In this document: one piece after another, positions 17,329 through 27,169 of the stretch | Numbering within the stretch: position 1 is the stretch's first letter | Layout: each line of letters starts with the position of its first letter | Assembly (NCBI GenBank): GCA_020630435.1 | Contig: JAHDBJ010000013.1 | Coordinates: 1-64,000 of the forward strand | DNA length: 64,000 nt | Reading direction: 5' to 3' | DNA from: Saprospiraceae bacterium | Lineage (GTDB): Bacteria > Bacteroidota > Bacteroidia > Chitinophagales > Saprospiraceae | The notes under the pieces: generated by a model | Seen by the model: the letters and a program-made list of their open reading frames with translations, nothing else | What the model was told of the DNA's origin: nothing | Database searches by the model: none | Translations under genes and position numbers: made by a program

Positions 17329-18558
17329 CTACGCCTCTTTCATCATCTTTAAAGAAAACCAACCGAGTAGGAGTATAATAAGTCCCATAATAACCCACAG
17401 CCAGATTTTATTTTTAAAAAGGGGATTAATCTCATCAGATTTAGTGGGTTTTAATTCGGTCGTTTCACCCAATTCAAGAGGTTTTAATTTGGAGGGGATT
17501 TTATCTTTAAAATGCGTAATGTCATATTGTGGAGATTTGGCGTCTTTATTTCCATAATAAAGAAAATAATCCGCTTCTTGCAGCAAACGAGCAATAAGCT
17601 CGTAAGCAAATCCTTTAACCTCGATTGCTCCAATGTCTAAAGCTTGGTTGTCATAATTTTTAATACTTATCTTTAATTTTCGTGTAAAAACAGTAGAAAA
17701 TTTAAAAGGGGTTTTATCGATAGAGTTAAGGGTAGAAATCCGTTGTGTCCGATAAACATAACGCAATCCTTTCGATGTTTCTGCGCTATCAATAAGGTAT
17801 TGAATGTTGATTTTTCTATAAAAATCTATCTTATCGTTTACATCAATATTTAAATAATTGACAGGAACAATTGCTCCAAAGTCTAAGTTTATAATCGTTT
17901 CTTTTTTTTCCTTATTGACAGTAATGTCTTGCTTTGAAATAGGATGATTAATGTATTGACCTTCGATTTTTTCTAGCTGATTGACATAGGCTTTTTGGAA
18001 TTTGGGAATATCCTTACTATCTATCCATAGGCGGTAATAATGGTATTGAGCATTGGAAAAGTTAAGTTCTGTAAATTGGTAGTTTGTTTGATTATTGATT
18101 ATCGATAGGATACGATAGTCCTCTAATAAAGTAAACCAATTTCGTTGGTTTTGACTGCCTTCTAATTTAACTTTCCAGTCAAAGTTTTTATTCTTAAAAT
18201 TGACTAGGATTTGATTGATAGGAACTTTTTTGGAGACTTTAAATGTGATGAAATGTCCACTACTATTTTTACTTTGATTGAGTATCTTAAAATTAACTTT
18301 TTTAGTTTTAATGTCTTCTGAAAGCTGGTTTAAAATATAAGGTGCTTCAAGAGTATCTGTTGCGGTGAATCCAAATATTCGCATACCGTTCATTGTAGGA
18401 GCAGAAGTAGCTAAAATATCATTTGGTAGAAGAATTGAATGCCAAGTCTCACTAGGAGTTTGAAGACTCTTTTTGTATTGAAAATCATCTATCTGAGCTG
18501 AAATGCATTGGCAAAAACAGCACAAGAGAATAAGCCAGAATGTATTTTTTAGAATCAT
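17329..18558 (-). CDS. DUF3999 family membrane-anchored protein
   Basis: About 409 residues from the ATG at 18558. That start gives a clean signal peptide (hydrophobic core [10 protein letters not shown], cleavage near ISAQ) and leaves a 4-bp gap to the upstream stop; in-frame TTG and ATG codons further up would overlap that gene. A periplasmic, mainly beta region with discoidin-like segments is followed by one C-terminal transmembrane helix ([16 protein letters not shown]) and a short basic tail. DUF3999 proteins are usually encoded beside DUF2339 proteins, as here. Function unknown; the pairing suggests an envelope complex. Confidence 0.7.
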   Translation of the reverse strand: MILKNTFWLILLCCFCQCISAQIDDFQYKKSLQTPSETWHSILLPNDILATSAPTMNGMRIFGFTATDTLEAPYILNQLSEDIKTKKVNFKILNQSKNSSGHFITFKVSKKVPINQILVNFKNKNFDWKVKLEGSQNQRNWFTLLEDYRILSIINNQTNYQFTELNFSNAQYHYYRLWIDSKDIPKFQKAYVNQLEKIEGQYINHPISKQDITVNKEKKETIINLDFGAIVPVNYLNIDVNDKIDFYRKINIQYLIDSAETSKGLRYVYRTQRISTLNSIDKTPFKFSTVFTRKLKISIKNYDNQALDIGAIEVKGFAYELIARLLQEADYFLYYGNKDAKSPQYDITHFKDKIPSKLKPLELGETTELKPTKSDEINPLFKNKIWLWVIMGLIILLLGWFSLKMMKEA

Positions 18559-18562
18559 AAAA

Positions 18563-20902
18563 CTATACGTTATCATCAGCAATGTCGTCTTTATATTTAT
18601 TATATAAAAATGAAATAATTAAGAGTAAAATCCCTAAAGAAACGAATACAATTGTTTTGGAAATTGTATTTAAATGAGCAATATCGTAAAAGAATAATTT
18701 AACTAAGGTAATTCCAAAAAGTACAATCGCAGCGATACGCAAATGTTTTTGTTTTTTCCAAATTCCTATTCCAATCAAAATTAGTGAGAAAATGCCCCAG
18801 AAAATACTCAATCCAAGCTTATAGGCGTTTTCATATCCGCCTAGATTTATCCAATGTATTAACTCACTACTAGATATCCAAAGAACAGTAAGGATAAGGA
18901 AATAATCGAAGCCTATTCTAAAATTCACTTCTTGAGTAAAGGCTCTAATATTTCGATAAGTGAAATATAAAAGCCCTAAAACAGCAGCAATGCCGATATA
19001 TCGAATCAAAATATGGGAAATCCCCCTATTATAATATGTACTTCCTTCCAAATAGCTTTCCCTCAAAACACTAGCTTCATAAAGTCCTTCACCTAGAAAA
19101 ACAAGAATCGCTATAACACTAAGTGTAATGGTAAGAATACCTATGTTTCTATCCTTAATTTTAAAAAGATTTAAAAGGGATAAACCAATTAAAAAGACCA
19201 AAGAGTAGATCATAATCCATAGATAACCAAAACGAAGTAAGTCATTGTCACTCGTAGAATAGTCACGACCATCGTCATCAAATTCAAGACTAGAGGCGTC
19301 AAAAAGTTGATGCCAATATTCTTGAATCTCTAGTCTGAATGCCATATATAAAACGATAAGGAAAATACTAGGGATAATCCAAGAAATAAACTTAAATGTT
19401 GACTTTTTGATAATGGGTAAGGCGATCTCTTTTGTACGATAATGCGTGTAACCAATGAAAGCAAAGGCGAGCGCAAAAAGTAAAGAACTTAAAAATTGTA
19501 TATTGAAAATTGGCTTTAAAGGAGCCGTATCTTCATATGTTTGAGCGTACAAATATAGATTAGGGTAACTTCGATTCCAATCTTCCAGCAGACTGCCAAA
19601 TGCCAAAAGCATTAAGGGATAGGAGAGGATCTCAAAAGCTGCAAATTGTTTTGTTCGACCGAGCCAGAATATTAAAGCGGCCTCTAATGCCCAAAGTAAC
19701 GTTACCCAATTACCGTCTAATTGTACAGGGATAGCAATCGTAATAAATATAAGGACTAAACCTGTGACTAATAGTAATAAATTACGATTTGCCAATCGTT
19801 CATGATAGACAATCGCACTAACTATAAAATGAATCACAGCATTGGCTAAGGTATAAATACCAAGAAATTGTTCTCCATTTTCTAAATCGTGCATTAAACC
19901 ATAACCAATCCCATAAAATACGAAAGCATTGGCTAAAATTAAGACGACATCCCAGACTCCGAATTTTTCTTTTTGGATGAGTTTTCTCGCTAAGAAAGTA
20001 ATATAGAATAACACAAAAAAGGTAAAAGAGAAAAAAGCTGCGGTTCGGAACGATTCTGAACCCTCATAACTATCAACCAACCACGTAAAGAAAATCAACC
20101 ATGTCGCAACAAAAGCTGTTATCGATAGAGCTTTCCAATAGCGATTAAGCGAAACGAACAGGATTCCTATATTTATAATGGTAATATACGTGAAAAATAC
20201 GACCATATTGCCAGGCTCACTACTCAACAAAAAAGGAATAGCGTATGCCCCAACAAGACCAATATGAGCAATGATTTGTCGATTGTATCGTATGGCTGCT
20301 AGTACGGTAAAGATGGTGAAAATAACCATCAGTCCAAAAGCGATAAGACTAGGGAAGAGCTGGTAGAAATCGTAGGCAGCAAAGGTGATGAAGTATAAAA
20401 TTGCCATTGCACCACTAACCAATACAGCACTAAAGTTTTCGTAGTTCGCTCGTAGCTTATAGCCAAACCCTAGTAGACCAAAACCGACTAAATAACCCAG
20501 GATGATACGAGTTAAAGGGCTAATTAAATCATTGTCAATAGAATATTTTGCACCTATACCGACACCAATAATTGTAATGAGAATACCAATTTTATTAATG
20601 AGGTTTTCTCCTATAAATTTTTCCCAATCAGATTTGATTTTATCGCTTTTTGGCTTGGGTTTAGCCTTTTTAGGAAGTGTTTTTGAAGTAGAGGATTGCT
20701 GAAATGTAGGCTCTTTTTTAGGAACAGCAATTTCAGGAACAAACTCATTTTCACCTTCTAGAAGAATAGGCTCAAAATTACCACTTTGAAGACTTTTGAT
20801 TTCTTCTTTTAAGGCTTCCATCTCCTTTGTCAAAGTACGTTGCCTTTTATATAGCTCATTGAAACGACTAATCAGCTCATTAATTTTTTCTTTCTGATTC
20901 AT
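18563..20902 (-). CDS. DUF2339 polytopic membrane protein
   Basis: 779 residues. A coiled coil (about 5-40) and a Lys/Pro-rich cytoplasmic linker precede about twenty hydrophobic helices to the C-terminus. The segment SDWEKFIGENLINKIGILITIIGVG-like (from about residue 90) is the family's hallmark, described here by position. The function of the family is not known. Immediately followed by the DUF3999 gene, forming a two-gene unit. A GTATGTTTA/TAAACATAC hairpin at 20928-20951 lies just upstream of the ATG. Confidence 0.85.
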   Translation of the reverse strand: MNQKEKINELISRFNELYKRQRTLTKEMEALKEEIKSLQSGNFEPILLEGENEFVPEIAVPKKEPTFQQSSTSKTLPKKAKPKPKSDKIKSDWEKFIGENLINKIGILITIIGVGIGAKYSIDNDLISPLTRIILGYLVGFGLLGFGYKLRANYENFSAVLVSGAMAILYFITFAAYDFYQLFPSLIAFGLMVIFTIFTVLAAIRYNRQIIAHIGLVGAYAIPFLLSSEPGNMVVFFTYITIINIGILFVSLNRYWKALSITAFVATWLIFFTWLVDSYEGSESFRTAAFFSFTFFVLFYITFLARKLIQKEKFGVWDVVLILANAFVFYGIGYGLMHDLENGEQFLGIYTLANAVIHFIVSAIVYHERLANRNLLLLVTGLVLIFITIAIPVQLDGNWVTLLWALEAALIFWLGRTKQFAAFEILSYPLMLLAFGSLLEDWNRSYPNLYLYAQTYEDTAPLKPIFNIQFLSSLLFALAFAFIGYTHYRTKEIALPIIKKSTFKFISWIIPSIFLIVLYMAFRLEIQEYWHQLFDASSLEFDDDGRDYSTSDNDLLRFGYLWIMIYSLVFLIGLSLLNLFKIKDRNIGILTITLSVIAILVFLGEGLYEASVLRESYLEGSTYYNRGISHILIRYIGIAAVLGLLYFTYRNIRAFTQEVNFRIGFDYFLILTVLWISSSELIHWINLGGYENAYKLGLSIFWGIFSLILIGIGIWKKQKHLRIAAIVLFGITLVKLFFYDIAHLNTISKTIVFVSLGILLLIISFLYNKYKDDIADDNV

Positions 20903-21230
20903 GCTTTAAGAAGATTATGGGATTAGTGTATGTTTATAATTTTAAACATACGCTTCATTATTAAACGACTTCAAGATCTTATGTGAATATATATAATCTT
21001 TATCGGCAAAGAGAATTTTTCATCATTCCATTCAGAAGACATTCTAATATAAACGTAGAATAAACATCGTAAGCTCTAAGAAATGTTTTTTTTGTGCTTC
21101 AAATTCAAGAATTCGTAGCATTTTGATGAAATTTTAAAAAATTATATATATTGTAATAGAAGAATAATTTGTATATTTGTAAAATAATTATTTTTAATAA
21201 AGCCCTTTTAAGAACTTAAACTTTTTTGCT
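20903..21230. other. Divergent intergenic region with hairpin and promoter
   Basis: 328 bp between DUF2339 (-) and a lipoprotein gene (+). It contains a perfect 9-bp hairpin at 20928-20951 close to the DUF2339 start and a promoter for the lipoprotein gene at 21151-21179. The remainder is AT-rich with no reading frame of note. Confidence 0.5.
21151..21179 (+). promoter_or_regulatory. Bacteroidota-type promoter of lipoprotein gene
   Basis: TTG (21151-21153), 18-nt spacer, TATATTTG (21172-21179), about 50 nt before the ATG. Confidence 0.6.
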
Positions 21231-21716
21231 ATGAAAAATTTACTTTCAATCCTTTCACTTCTGTTTTGTTGCTTACTACTTATTATTGGTTGCAGCAAAG
21301 AGCAATCAGCAAAACAATATGATATGTCCATCACCATGGGGGAAAAAGAATTTATCGTAAAAAATCAAGAGGATTTAAGACAACTCGTTCTTGACGTGGC
21401 AGGGGAAGAAAGCGAGTTGATAGGAATGGTTGAATTTAAAACGATGAAGGATGATTTTACGACCTTTCAGGCAGTTTCTGCATCATATAAAAAAGGAGAA
21501 AAAATATCAATTTTAGCCATTCCGCTAGAACAAACCGAACAGACAACTCAACGGACGATTTATCAACAAGCTTATCTAGCAAAATGTAGTATGACCTGCG
21601 ATTCAGACTTGCAGTGTGGTGGATGCGATATGGTTATCCATGAACAATGCAAACGACTAACCTGTAAATGCAATTCTCAACACGGTGGCTGCTCGTCAAG
21701 AATTGAATTCTATTAA
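21231..21716 (+). CDS. Cys-rich lipoprotein, function unknown
   Basis: 161 residues. A lipobox LIIGC places the lipidated Cys at residue 21. The middle (30-110) is mixed and charged with no recognised domain. The C-terminal 43 residues hold eight cysteines (119, 123, 129, 132, 140, 145, 147, 154) with CGGC, CKC and GGC arrangements, suggesting disulfides or bound metal. I do not recognise the family. It stands alone with its own promoter, convergent with the glycosyltransferase gene 30 bp away. Confidence 0.75.
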   Translation: MKNLLSILSLLFCCLLLIIGCSKEQSAKQYDMSITMGEKEFIVKNQEDLRQLVLDVAGEESELIGMVEFKTMKDDFTTFQAVSASYKKGEKISILAIPLEQTEQTTQRTIYQQAYLAKCSMTCDSDLQCGGCDMVIHEQCKRLTCKCNSQHGGCSSRIEFY

Positions 21717-21746
21717 CTAACCAATCCCTACTCATTTTATCAAAAA

Positions 21747-22868
21747 TTACAATTGATTTCCAAAGGATAGTACTTTTTCTGCAAAACGTTCCCAAGAATT
21801 TTCTGCTTTTTGAGCTTCCAAGTTTTTTGAAAAAGCGATTTTATAATTTTTATTAAAATATATATGAATAGCGTCGGCAATAGCCTTACTATCGACTTCA
21901 GGAACTATCAATCCAGTTTCTTTGTGTGTTATAATTTCTTTTAGTCCGCCTACATCAGTTGCGATGATGGGAACAGCAAAATGGTGTGCAATCGCTGTAA
22001 TGCCACTTTGAGTCGCAGATTTGTAAGGAAGGACAACCACGTCAGCCGCACAGAAAAAATTAGGAACTTCAGGATCTCCGATATATTGATTGAAAACATG
22101 AATGTTTTGCTTGAACGTTGACTTTTCAATAAGGCGGGTATATTTTTCAAAACTACCATAACATTCTCCAGCGATAACCAACTGGAAAGAATCATCTAAA
22201 TGATCCATTGCTTGTATCAATAAATCTAACCCTTTATAATCTCGGATAAAACCAAAGAAGAGTATCGTTTTTTTCTCAGGGGGGAGCTTAAGTTGTTTTG
22301 CAGCATCGGATTTAGGGACATTAGCTCCAAAGTGGTCATAGTTAGGATGGTTTATTCTAAGGCATTGGGCTTTGCCATCGGTTAGTTGCATTAGGTCAGC
22401 CTGAACAGCATCGCTCATTGCGATAAACCCATGATTTTGTTTGAGAAAATATTTGGTAAAAGGCGTATCAAAAAAACGCTTTTCATGTGGGATAACATTA
22501 TCAAGAATCGTGATAACCTTTGTTTGTGTTTTGAGATGCTTTGCTACTGTTCCTAAAGAAGGACCAAAGAAAGACATCCAATATTTCATAATTAAAAAGT
22601 CAGGATTGAAGGCTTTGATTTGCTTTGCAGTAGACCCGTAAGAAAAGGGATTGATTGTGTCCAATAGTTCTAAACTATCAATTTTATCCACGTTATCATC
22701 CTCGGTAACATACTGTGTTTCGCCAGGAAAAAGAAAGTCGGGGTACTGTCTTTTAAAAGTATAGGCTTTGACGTCATGTTCTTGCTCAAACGCTCTATAC
22801 ATCGCAGCATTAAACTGGGCAATGCCTCCTCGAAGTGGGTAAAAAGTGGATAAAAAAGCTATTTTCAT
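21747..22868 (-). CDS. Glycosyltransferase family 4 (GT-B) protein
   Basis: 373 residues. The N-terminal half opens with a GGIAQFN donor/acceptor loop. The C-terminal half has FFGFIRDYKGLDLL, an AADVVVLPYKSATQSG segment and PIIATDVGGLKEI, typical of GT1/GT4 sugar-nucleotide transferases with the GT-B fold. Target unknown; together with the preceding GT9 gene it suggests surface glycan or LPS assembly. ATG at 22868. Its whole upstream gap is one copy of a 101-bp repeat with a hairpin, so translation may depend on that element. Confidence 0.85.
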   Translation of the reverse strand: MKIAFLSTFYPLRGGIAQFNAAMYRAFEQEHDVKAYTFKRQYPDFLFPGETQYVTEDDNVDKIDSLELLDTINPFSYGSTAKQIKAFNPDFLIMKYWMSFFGPSLGTVAKHLKTQTKVITILDNVIPHEKRFFDTPFTKYFLKQNHGFIAMSDAVQADLMQLTDGKAQCLRINHPNYDHFGANVPKSDAAKQLKLPPEKKTILFFGFIRDYKGLDLLIQAMDHLDDSFQLVIAGECYGSFEKYTRLIEKSTFKQNIHVFNQYIGDPEVPNFFCAADVVVLPYKSATQSGITAIAHHFAVPIIATDVGGLKEIITHKETGLIVPEVDSKAIADAIHIYFNKNYKIAFSKNLEAQKAENSWERFAEKVLSFGNQL

Positions 22869-22969
22869 CTGTTTATTTTTATTTCCTGTTAAGGTCAGAT
22901 GGAACTTACCATAATTAAATAATGATTTCCTTGTGTGTTTAAGGATTATTTAATCATGGACGTTTCATA
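22869..22969 (-). repeat. 101-bp intergenic hairpin repeat, copy 1
   Basis: Read on the minus strand, this fills the gap between the GT9 stop and the GT4 ATG. It matches 57996-58096 (+ strand) at 93 of 101 positions with no gaps. Arms at 22944-22959 and 22909-22924 form an imperfect 16-bp hairpin with a 19-nt loop containing ACACACAAGG. A conserved GGTAAGTTCCATCTGACC block follows, then an A-rich tail running into ATGAAAA. Confidence 0.8.
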
Positions 22970-22979
22970 GAATTTGATT

Positions 22980-24062
22980 TTAGAGTTCAAGTGCTTCAAC
23001 TTTTTCTACGACACATTCAACCTTTATATCGTACATACAGCTTTTTTCCCTAGAACAAGTATTACCATAATAGCAATCACAACCCGAAGACGGTTCGATT
23101 ATAAACCCTCTGCCATACATCTCAAATTCATGTTTATTAAAAATATTATTAAATAAAATCAACTGCTTTTTCAATGCCATTGCAATATGCATCATCATAG
23201 AAACTTGCGTGACAATAATATCGCAGCCATCAGAAAGGGAAATGAATTCTTCTAAAGAAAAATGTCCTGGATAGTAAGCGCCTGTTTGCGTTGCATAATA
23301 TTGGTTGAGTTCATCTTCCTGTTTGCCACCAAGCACCATACAGAAATAGCCTTTTGATTGTAGGGTTTCGATAAAGCGCACCCAATTTTCTTGAGGCCAA
23401 AGGCGAGTTTTCCATCTTGCTCCACAACCTGTGTTTAGACCGATGATGGGTTTGCCCTCACTTTTTTTAGCTAAGATATTTTGCCATTTTTCAACAAGAC
23501 CTTGATTTGTACGAATTAGGTATTCTTCATAATCAAATTCTAGGTGACAAATCTCAAAGATTTCTTCTAAATAACTTTTCGTATTTACCTTCGACAGCCC
23601 ATCAAACAGTCCAGTCATTAACTTGTGTGTAGCTTGGGGCGTTGCTACATCAATATGATTATTTTTCCATGTAAAACCGTATTTTTCAGGGGCGTCTACT
23701 TTTGCTAGTAGCATACAGGCTTCCTTGTCTTTATCTAAATTGATGGCAATGTCAAATTGCTCATGCTCTATCGTAAAAATCGAAACAGCGTCTAGTTTAA
23801 GAATGGTATGTATCGGTGTTTTCGGTAAGACATCGGGAAAGAGCGTTGCCCAAGTAAAATGACAGTTAGGATAAAGTTTATTATATTTTTCAATTAAAGG
23901 AGTAGTTCTAATAACATCACCAATTGCACCTAATTTTATAATTAATATTTTTTTAGAAATGGGTTGATAAGCAGGGCAATCCTTGCAGGTATAATCATGT
24001 GTTTTATTAGGAGTACAGGGCATATAGCCTTTGAAGTGCAAGCAGTCGTATTTGATGTTCAT
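22980..24062 (-). CDS. Glycosyltransferase family 9 (heptosyltransferase-like) protein
   Basis: About 360 residues from the ATG at 24062; an in-frame TTG eight codons upstream is rejected. GT9 features are IIKLGAIGDVIRTTPL near the N-terminus, a central NTGCGARWKTRLWPQENW, and LGGKQE plus a GCDIIVTQVSMMMHIA segment, as in ADP-heptose:LPS heptosyltransferases. Two Cys clusters are unusual for classic WaaC/WaaF: an N-terminal C-x(9)-C...C-x2-C set ahead of the Rossmann strand, and a C-terminal set around GCDCYYGNTC. They may bind metal. It is 36 bp after the M20 gene and precedes the GT4 gene, likely one transcript. Confidence 0.83.
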   Translation of the reverse strand: MNIKYDCLHFKGYMPCTPNKTHDYTCKDCPAYQPISKKILIIKLGAIGDVIRTTPLIEKYNKLYPNCHFTWATLFPDVLPKTPIHTILKLDAVSIFTIEHEQFDIAINLDKDKEACMLLAKVDAPEKYGFTWKNNHIDVATPQATHKLMTGLFDGLSKVNTKSYLEEIFEICHLEFDYEEYLIRTNQGLVEKWQNILAKKSEGKPIIGLNTGCGARWKTRLWPQENWVRFIETLQSKGYFCMVLGGKQEDELNQYYATQTGAYYPGHFSLEEFISLSDGCDIIVTQVSMMMHIAMALKKQLILFNNIFNKHEFEMYGRGFIIEPSSGCDCYYGNTCSREKSCMYDIKVECVVEKVEALEL

Positions 24063-24098
24063 TGAAGGATTGTTATTTTTTGACAAATTCTATAATAG

Positions 24099-25289
24099 TT
24101 AATTTCCGAGTTCTTTTACCGCCAACCATGCCATTAAACCAATACTTGTTTCTAGTGCAGTTTCATCAATATCAAAGGTGCTGGTATGTAACTGGGAGGT
24201 AATATTTTTGGCTTTATTGCCTGTTCCTAAACGATAAAAACAAGCGGGCATGACTTGGGTATAATAAGAAAAGTCTTCTGCCGTCATTCGAATTGGAAGA
24301 TCAATGACATTTTCAGCACCTAGAAATTCAATAGCGTATTTTTTGACATCGATAGTGAGTTGTTCATCATTTTTTAAAAAAGGATAACCCTTCATAATAT
24401 GGAAGTCACAGCTTCCCCCCATAGCTTCGGCTATACCTTCTGCCATCTTTTTCATTTTGATATGTGCTTCCGCTCTCCATGCTTCGTCCATTGCTCGGAA
24501 AGTACCTTCTAGTTTCACTTCATTCGGAATGACATTAGTAGAACCACCTGTAGAATTAATTTTTCCAAAGGTCAACAACGTTGGTGCTGTAGGGTTGGCA
24601 TTTCTACTAATAATTTGTTGTAATGCCGTAATGATATGTGCCGTAATTACGATAGGATCTACACATTTATGTGGTAAAGCACCATGTCCACCTTTACCAG
24701 TAACCGTTACATAGATTTCATCTGCGGAAGCCATATACATACCAGGACGCAAGCCAATTTTTCCTGCTTCTAAAGGAGGATGAACGTGTTGCCCTATAAT
24801 ATTATTTGGGGTGGGGTTTTCTAGAGCACCTTCTTTTATCATTAAGGAAGCACCTCCTGGAAATCGTTCCTCAGCAGGTTGAAAAAGGAGCTTTATAGAA
24901 CCTTCAAAATCTGTTTTTAATTCATTTAAAATCTTAGCGACACCAAGCAGAGAAGAAGTGTGAACATCATGTCCGCAAGCGTGCATGACGCCTTCATTTT
25001 TGGATTTATAAGGAACATCATTCGCTTCGGTAATGGGCAAAGCATCCATATCTGCTCTAAGAGCAATAACTTTTTTACTAGGATTTTTTCCCTCAATGAT
25101 TCCAAGTACACCATTATCTGCAATACCATGTTGATAAGGAATGCCAAACTCTTTTAGTTTATGAGCAACATATTTACCTGTTTCAACCTCTTCAAAGGAT
25201 AATTCTGGATGGGCATGAAGATGCCTACGGATACCAATGATTTCTTGGTGATAGGCTTTAGCACGTTGCTTTATTTTTTCTTTGAGCAT
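24099..25289 (-). CDS. M20 family amidohydrolase/carboxypeptidase
   Basis: 396 residues. Family features are the N-terminal RRHLHAHPELSFEE, metal-binding MHACGHDVHT (C105, H107), catalytic PAEE (138-141), the dimerisation lid domain, and the C-terminal MTAEDFSYY with a late His. It belongs to the IAA-amino-acid hydrolase/N-acyl-amino acid hydrolase (HipO-like) branch, acting on N-acylated amino acids in the cytoplasm; the exact substrate is unknown. First gene of a probable M20-GT9-GT4 unit with its own promoter. ATG start at 25289. Confidence 0.88.
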   Translation of the reverse strand: MLKEKIKQRAKAYHQEIIGIRRHLHAHPELSFEEVETGKYVAHKLKEFGIPYQHGIADNGVLGIIEGKNPSKKVIALRADMDALPITEANDVPYKSKNEGVMHACGHDVHTSSLLGVAKILNELKTDFEGSIKLLFQPAEERFPGGASLMIKEGALENPTPNNIIGQHVHPPLEAGKIGLRPGMYMASADEIYVTVTGKGGHGALPHKCVDPIVITAHIITALQQIISRNANPTAPTLLTFGKINSTGGSTNVIPNEVKLEGTFRAMDEAWRAEAHIKMKKMAEGIAEAMGGSCDFHIMKGYPFLKNDEQLTIDVKKYAIEFLGAENVIDLPIRMTAEDFSYYTQVMPACFYRLGTGNKAKNITSQLHTSTFDIDETALETSIGLMAWLAVKELGN

Positions 25290-25355
25290 AGTCTATTTTT
25301 GAACAACTTCTATAATACTACAGGTTTAAATTTGGTTAGCGTTATAGATTTTTTA

Positions 25356-25387
25356 CAAAAATAGAAGAATGCTTCTCAAATTTCCAA
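25356..25387 (-). promoter_or_regulatory. Candidate promoter of M20-GT9-GT4 unit
   Basis: On the minus strand: TTG (25385-25387), 21-nt spacer, TATTTTTG (25356-25363), about 66 nt before the ATG. It lies between the LytTR regulator stop and the M20 start. Confidence 0.5.
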
Positions 25388-25396
25388 TATTCAGAA

Positions 25397-26113
25397 TCAA
25401 AAACTAAACAACTTCCGAATCTTGTCGGTTTGTCGTCGGGATATTTCAATACTTTCACCCGATTGTAGCAATAATTTTAGTCGCCCATTAAACCAAGCAT
25501 CAATTTTTTCAACATAGTGGAGGTTGATGATTTGTTGTCGATTAGCACGGATGAAAACACTATCATCCAGGACTTGCTCAAAATGACCTAATGGCTTTAA
25601 TACAAGAGGTTTATGTTCGTTAAAATATACTTGGGTATAATTCCCTTGTGCTTCTAGTAGTCGAATATCTTTAATGGTAACGAACCAACATTTTTCACCA
25701 TCTTTTATAAAAACCCGACTATTTTCAAGGAGTTTTTCAGAAGAGGAGTTCGAAGGTTGTATTTGTGTCCTAGCTTTTTGTATGGCTTTTGCCAGACGTT
25801 CTGAAGAAATTGGTTTCAATAAATAATCAAGCGTATTATACTCAAACGATTGGATAGCATACTCATTGAAAGCGGTAGTAAAAATAATAAATGGGAGAAA
25901 ATCCAACTCTTGTAATAATTCAAAGGCATTTTTTCCAGGTAGATGAATATCTAGAAATAATAAGTCAGGCTTTTCAATACGAATCATTTGATAGGCTTGT
26001 TCTGCATTTTCAGCCATACCAATGATTTCGATTGATGGATGTACCTTTAACAATTCCTGAAGTTCAAGTCTTGCCAGTCTGGAATCTTCTACAATAACTG
26101 CTCTAATAGTCAT
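25397..26113 (-). CDS. LytTR-type response regulator (system 1)
   Basis: 238 residues: receiver domain with acidic pocket near E9/D10 and phospho-acceptor D55 (LFLDIHLPG), Lys in the LKPISSERL region, then a LytTR DNA-binding domain (about 135-238) containing RQQIINLHYVEKID. Its ATG overlaps the kinase stop codon by one base (TAATG), so the two are translationally coupled. Regulated genes are unknown; the hydrolase gene upstream in the same unit is one candidate for functional linkage. Confidence 0.92.
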   Translation of the reverse strand: MTIRAVIVEDSRLARLELQELLKVHPSIEIIGMAENAEQAYQMIRIEKPDLLFLDIHLPGKNAFELLQELDFLPFIIFTTAFNEYAIQSFEYNTLDYLLKPISSERLAKAIQKARTQIQPSNSSSEKLLENSRVFIKDGEKCWFVTIKDIRLLEAQGNYTQVYFNEHKPLVLKPLGHFEQVLDDSVFIRANRQQIINLHYVEKIDAWFNGRLKLLLQSGESIEISRRQTDKIRKLFSF

Positions 26114-27138
26114 TAAATATTGAGTTCTACGATAACAAAAGGGGCTTCTTCTTTTATAAAAATAGAAGCCTTATCCTTATAAATTAATTTTAAGCGATCT
26201 CGAATGTTTTTTAAGCCTATACCAAGTGTTTGTTCTAAGGTATTTTTCTTTTTTAACGAACCTGTATTCTTTATCCTGATATTTAAAAGACCAATTTGCT
26301 TTCGAATATCAATAAGGATTTCGCCTCCATTGATAGATTGGGCAATACCATGTTTTACGGCATTTTCTGCTAGGAGTTGTAAAATCATGGGCGGAATTTT
26401 TTCATGCTCTAAACCATCTTGGACATGGATACGATAACTCAATTTTTCTTCGTATTGTATTTTGACAAGCTCAAGGTATTTGTGTAAAATTTCAAGTTCT
26501 TCTTCTAGAGGGACTTCTTTCTTTTCAGAGTGTTGGAGGGAATAACTCAATAATTCTGAAAAATGGGTGATCATCTTACGAGCGGCGTGTTTATCTTCTA
26601 GTACTAGAGCTTTAATATTATTCAATGTGTTAAACATGAAATGGGGATTAAGTTGCGATTTAAGCGTACCCAATTGTGCTTTTTGTATTTCTGTTTCTAA
26701 ACGTAAATTTTCTATTTTATTAGAATGAAATCGCCATAATAAATGATACCCGATATAAAATAAAAACCAAACCATAAAAGTCATCCCTAGAGGAATAGCA
26801 CTAGCTAAAAAAGCAGGGACACTAAAAACAATCTTGTGTCCGACAAGATTAAATAGAAAAAAAGCAATAAATGTCCAAACAATGGAAACGAGAATCGTAA
26901 TAAAAATTAAATTTAGGGCGATGGTAGAAAAGCTCCAGACTGTCCAGTTCCTTTTTTTTAAATAAAATCTTAAAAGCGTGGTGAAAAATAGCCCACCAAA
27001 AAAGAGAAGACAAACATTTAAAATAGCACTAGTAAAAGGGGCGCCCACCCCTTTTTGAATGACAAAGTTCATCAAGGCAACAATGCCCCAGCTTATAAAT
27101 TGTATCCACCAAAAATATTTGCTGCCTTGATGCTGCAT
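26113..27138 (-). CDS. LytS-type sensor histidine kinase (system 1)
   Basis: 341 residues. Four transmembrane helices fill the N-terminal ~135 residues with almost no periplasmic domain, so the signal is probably membrane-related. The His_kinase domain has the phospho-acceptor H166 in QLNPHFMFNTLNN, followed by an ATPase domain with LAENAVKHG and LGIGLKNIRDRL. It lies 31 bp downstream of the alpha/beta hydrolase gene and overlaps the regulator gene. Confidence 0.92.
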   Translation of the reverse strand: MQHQGSKYFWWIQFISWGIVALMNFVIQKGVGAPFTSAILNVCLLFFGGLFFTTLLRFYLKKRNWTVWSFSTIALNLIFITILVSIVWTFIAFFLFNLVGHKIVFSVPAFLASAIPLGMTFMVWFLFYIGYHLLWRFHSNKIENLRLETEIQKAQLGTLKSQLNPHFMFNTLNNIKALVLEDKHAARKMITHFSELLSYSLQHSEKKEVPLEEELEILHKYLELVKIQYEEKLSYRIHVQDGLEHEKIPPMILQLLAENAVKHGIAQSINGGEILIDIRKQIGLLNIRIKNTGSLKKKNTLEQTLGIGLKNIRDRLKLIYKDKASIFIKEEAPFVIVELNI

Positions 27139-27169
27139 AATACGTTGTTTTTGCTTTTAAATATACAGT

